Assembly (NCBI GenBank): GCA_947487095.1
Contig: CANKVI010000046.1
Coordinates: forward strand, 1 to 7,642
DNA: 7,642 nucleotides
Direction of reading: 5' to 3'
DNA from: Acidimicrobiaceae bacterium
GTDB lineage: Bacteria > Actinomycetota > Acidimicrobiia > Acidimicrobiales > Ilumatobacteraceae
Shown here: piece after piece, positions 6,663-7,642 of the stretch
Layout of the letters: each line of letters opens with the position of its first letter
Numbering within the stretch: the stretch's first letter is position 1
The notes under the pieces: generated by a model
Seen by the model: the letters and a program-made list of their open reading frames with translations, nothing else
Database searches by the model: none
Told to the model about the DNA's origin: nothing
Made by a program: the position numbers and the translations under genes

Positions 6663-7642
6663 ATGACTAATCATGCACACCTGCGCAAAGATTCTGAAGT
6701 GCTTCTTCGTGTTGAAGATCTTGTTGTTGAGTTTAAGGTGCCCGGTAACAAAGTAGTAAACGCTGTTTCCAGTGTCAGCTTCGATGTCAAAGAGGGTGAA
6801 ACGTTGGCTGTGGTCGGAGAGTCAGGCTGTGGGAAAACAACCCTTGGTAAGGCTCTCCTGCAAATTCAGAGACCAAAATCAGGATCTGTTCGCTTTGAAG
6901 GAAATGAATTAACTTCACTTTCAAAGAGCGATCTGCGGTCTGCTCGCACTTCAATTCAGATGATCTTTCAAGATCCGATCTCTTCACTCGACCCGCGCAT
7001 GACCGTTCGTCAAATCGTTGAAGAGCCACTATGGATTTGGTCAAAAGGTGACGAGAACGAGCGAATTGAAAAAGTAAAGACACTCCTCAACAACGTTGGA
7101 CTTGACCCCGAGTTAGTGCTCGATCGAAAGTCGTACGAGTTCTCTGGTGGACAGTGTCAACGCATCAGTATTGCGCGCAGTTTGGCTCTAGAACCAAAGA
7201 TGTTGATCTGCGATGAGCCAGTAAGCGCACTCGACGTCAGCATCCAAGCGCAAATTCTGAATCTCTTGAATGACATGAAAGAGCGTTACGGTCTGACATT
7301 GATCTTCATTAGCCATGATCTCTCAGTGGTCAAAGCAATCAGCACCCGAATCATGGTGATGTACTTGGGCAAGGTGTGCGAAATTGGCACCACCGAATCG
7401 ATCTACTCGAAACCTGCTCACCATTACACCGCTGCGCTCATTTCATCGGTCCCTGTTCCGGACCCGACCCATAAGGCCGAGCGAACCCCAATTACGGGCG
7501 AACCACCATCGCCAGTTGACCCGCCTTCCGGATGCCGCTTCCGCACGCGTTGCCCTGCCGCAACTGAATTGTGTGCAACTGAGGAGCCAATGCTTCGCGA
7601 GGTGTCAGACGGCCAGTTTGTTGCCTGCCATTACCCGCGCGC
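6663..7642 (+). CDS. Peptide-type ABC importer ATPase 2 (DppF/OppF-like), 3' partial
   Basis: This is the second ATPase of the importer, with 326 codons visible and no stop before the window ends. Translated from the ATG at 6663 it shows Walker A GESGCGKT (52-59), Q103 within IFQDPISSLDPR, a signature FSGGQCQR (160-167), Walker B MLICDEP (180-186) with E185, D-loop SALD (188-191) and switch H218. The GESGCGKT and FSGGQ forms and the SSLDPR segment are typical of DppF/OppF and separate it from the D subunit. The C-terminal extension has C291, C297, C304 and C322, the same 5-6-17 spacing as its partner. One oddity is Cys165 where the family usually has Arg or Lys just after the signature glutamine. 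The family extension is nearly complete at R326, so only a short tail is probably missing. A two-base gap to the previous gene indicates cotranscription. Confidence 0.95.
   Translation, partial: MTNHAHLRKDSEVLLRVEDLVVEFKVPGNKVVNAVSSVSFDVKEGETLAVVGESGCGKTTLGKALLQIQRPKSGSVRFEGNELTSLSKSDLRSARTSIQMIFQDPISSLDPRMTVRQIVEEPLWIWSKGDENERIEKVKTLLNNVGLDPELVLDRKSYEFSGGQCQRISIARSLALEPKMLICDEPVSALDVSIQAQILNLLNDMKERYGLTLIFISHDLSVVKAISTRIMVMYLGKVCEIGTTESIYSKPAHHYTAALISSVPVPDPTHKAERTPITGEPPSPVDPPSGCRFRTRCPAATELCATEEPMLREVSDGQFVACHYPR

Overview
The window reads as an ordinary but well-preserved stretch of two adjacent peptide-type ABC importers, all on the + strand, with no RNA genes, mobile elements, CRISPR or phage sequence. 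The organism is most likely an actinobacterium of unusually moderate GC (about half G+C by eye). I base this on the TTGACG/TAGGCT promoter ahead of the binding-protein gene, a probable leaderless start, and the general look of the proteins. A freshwater or marine planktonic lineage would fit, but that is a guess; no phylogenetic marker is present.

Layout: (1) Positions 1-1803 hold the 3' part of a fused double ATPase of the DppD-DppF type. Its first Walker A lies upstream of the window, so it probably ends an upstream importer operon. (2) Positions 1804-1954 are an intergenic promoter region, with a good promoter and a stem-loop beginning where the transcript should begin. (3) Positions 1955-3727 encode a family 5 extracellular solute-binding protein. 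(4) Positions 3728-3837 hold a very strong intrinsic terminator built on a perfect 34-bp palindrome, then a -10 element exactly one start-site distance ahead of the next ATG. (5) Positions 3838-7642 carry a tightly packed set: DppB-like permease, DppC-like permease, DppD-like ATPase and DppF-like ATPase (cut by the window end). They are joined by an 8-base overlap, a 4-base overlap and a 2-base gap.

How they work together: the exported binding protein captures the substrate (peptide-like by family; the true substrate cannot be read from sequence) and delivers it to the two-permease channel. The DppD/DppF pair hydrolyses ATP on the cytoplasmic side. The strong terminator after the binding protein and the separate promoter ahead of the permeases suggest that the binding protein is made in large excess over the membrane complex. 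The fused ATPase serves a second, neighbouring importer or, less likely, is shared.

I found no convincing undescribed system. The points most worth a second look are the expression architecture (5' stem-loop, palindromic terminator, leaderless permease start), the apparent lack of a lipobox in the binding protein, and the four-cysteine clusters in all four ATPase domains, one with altered spacing.
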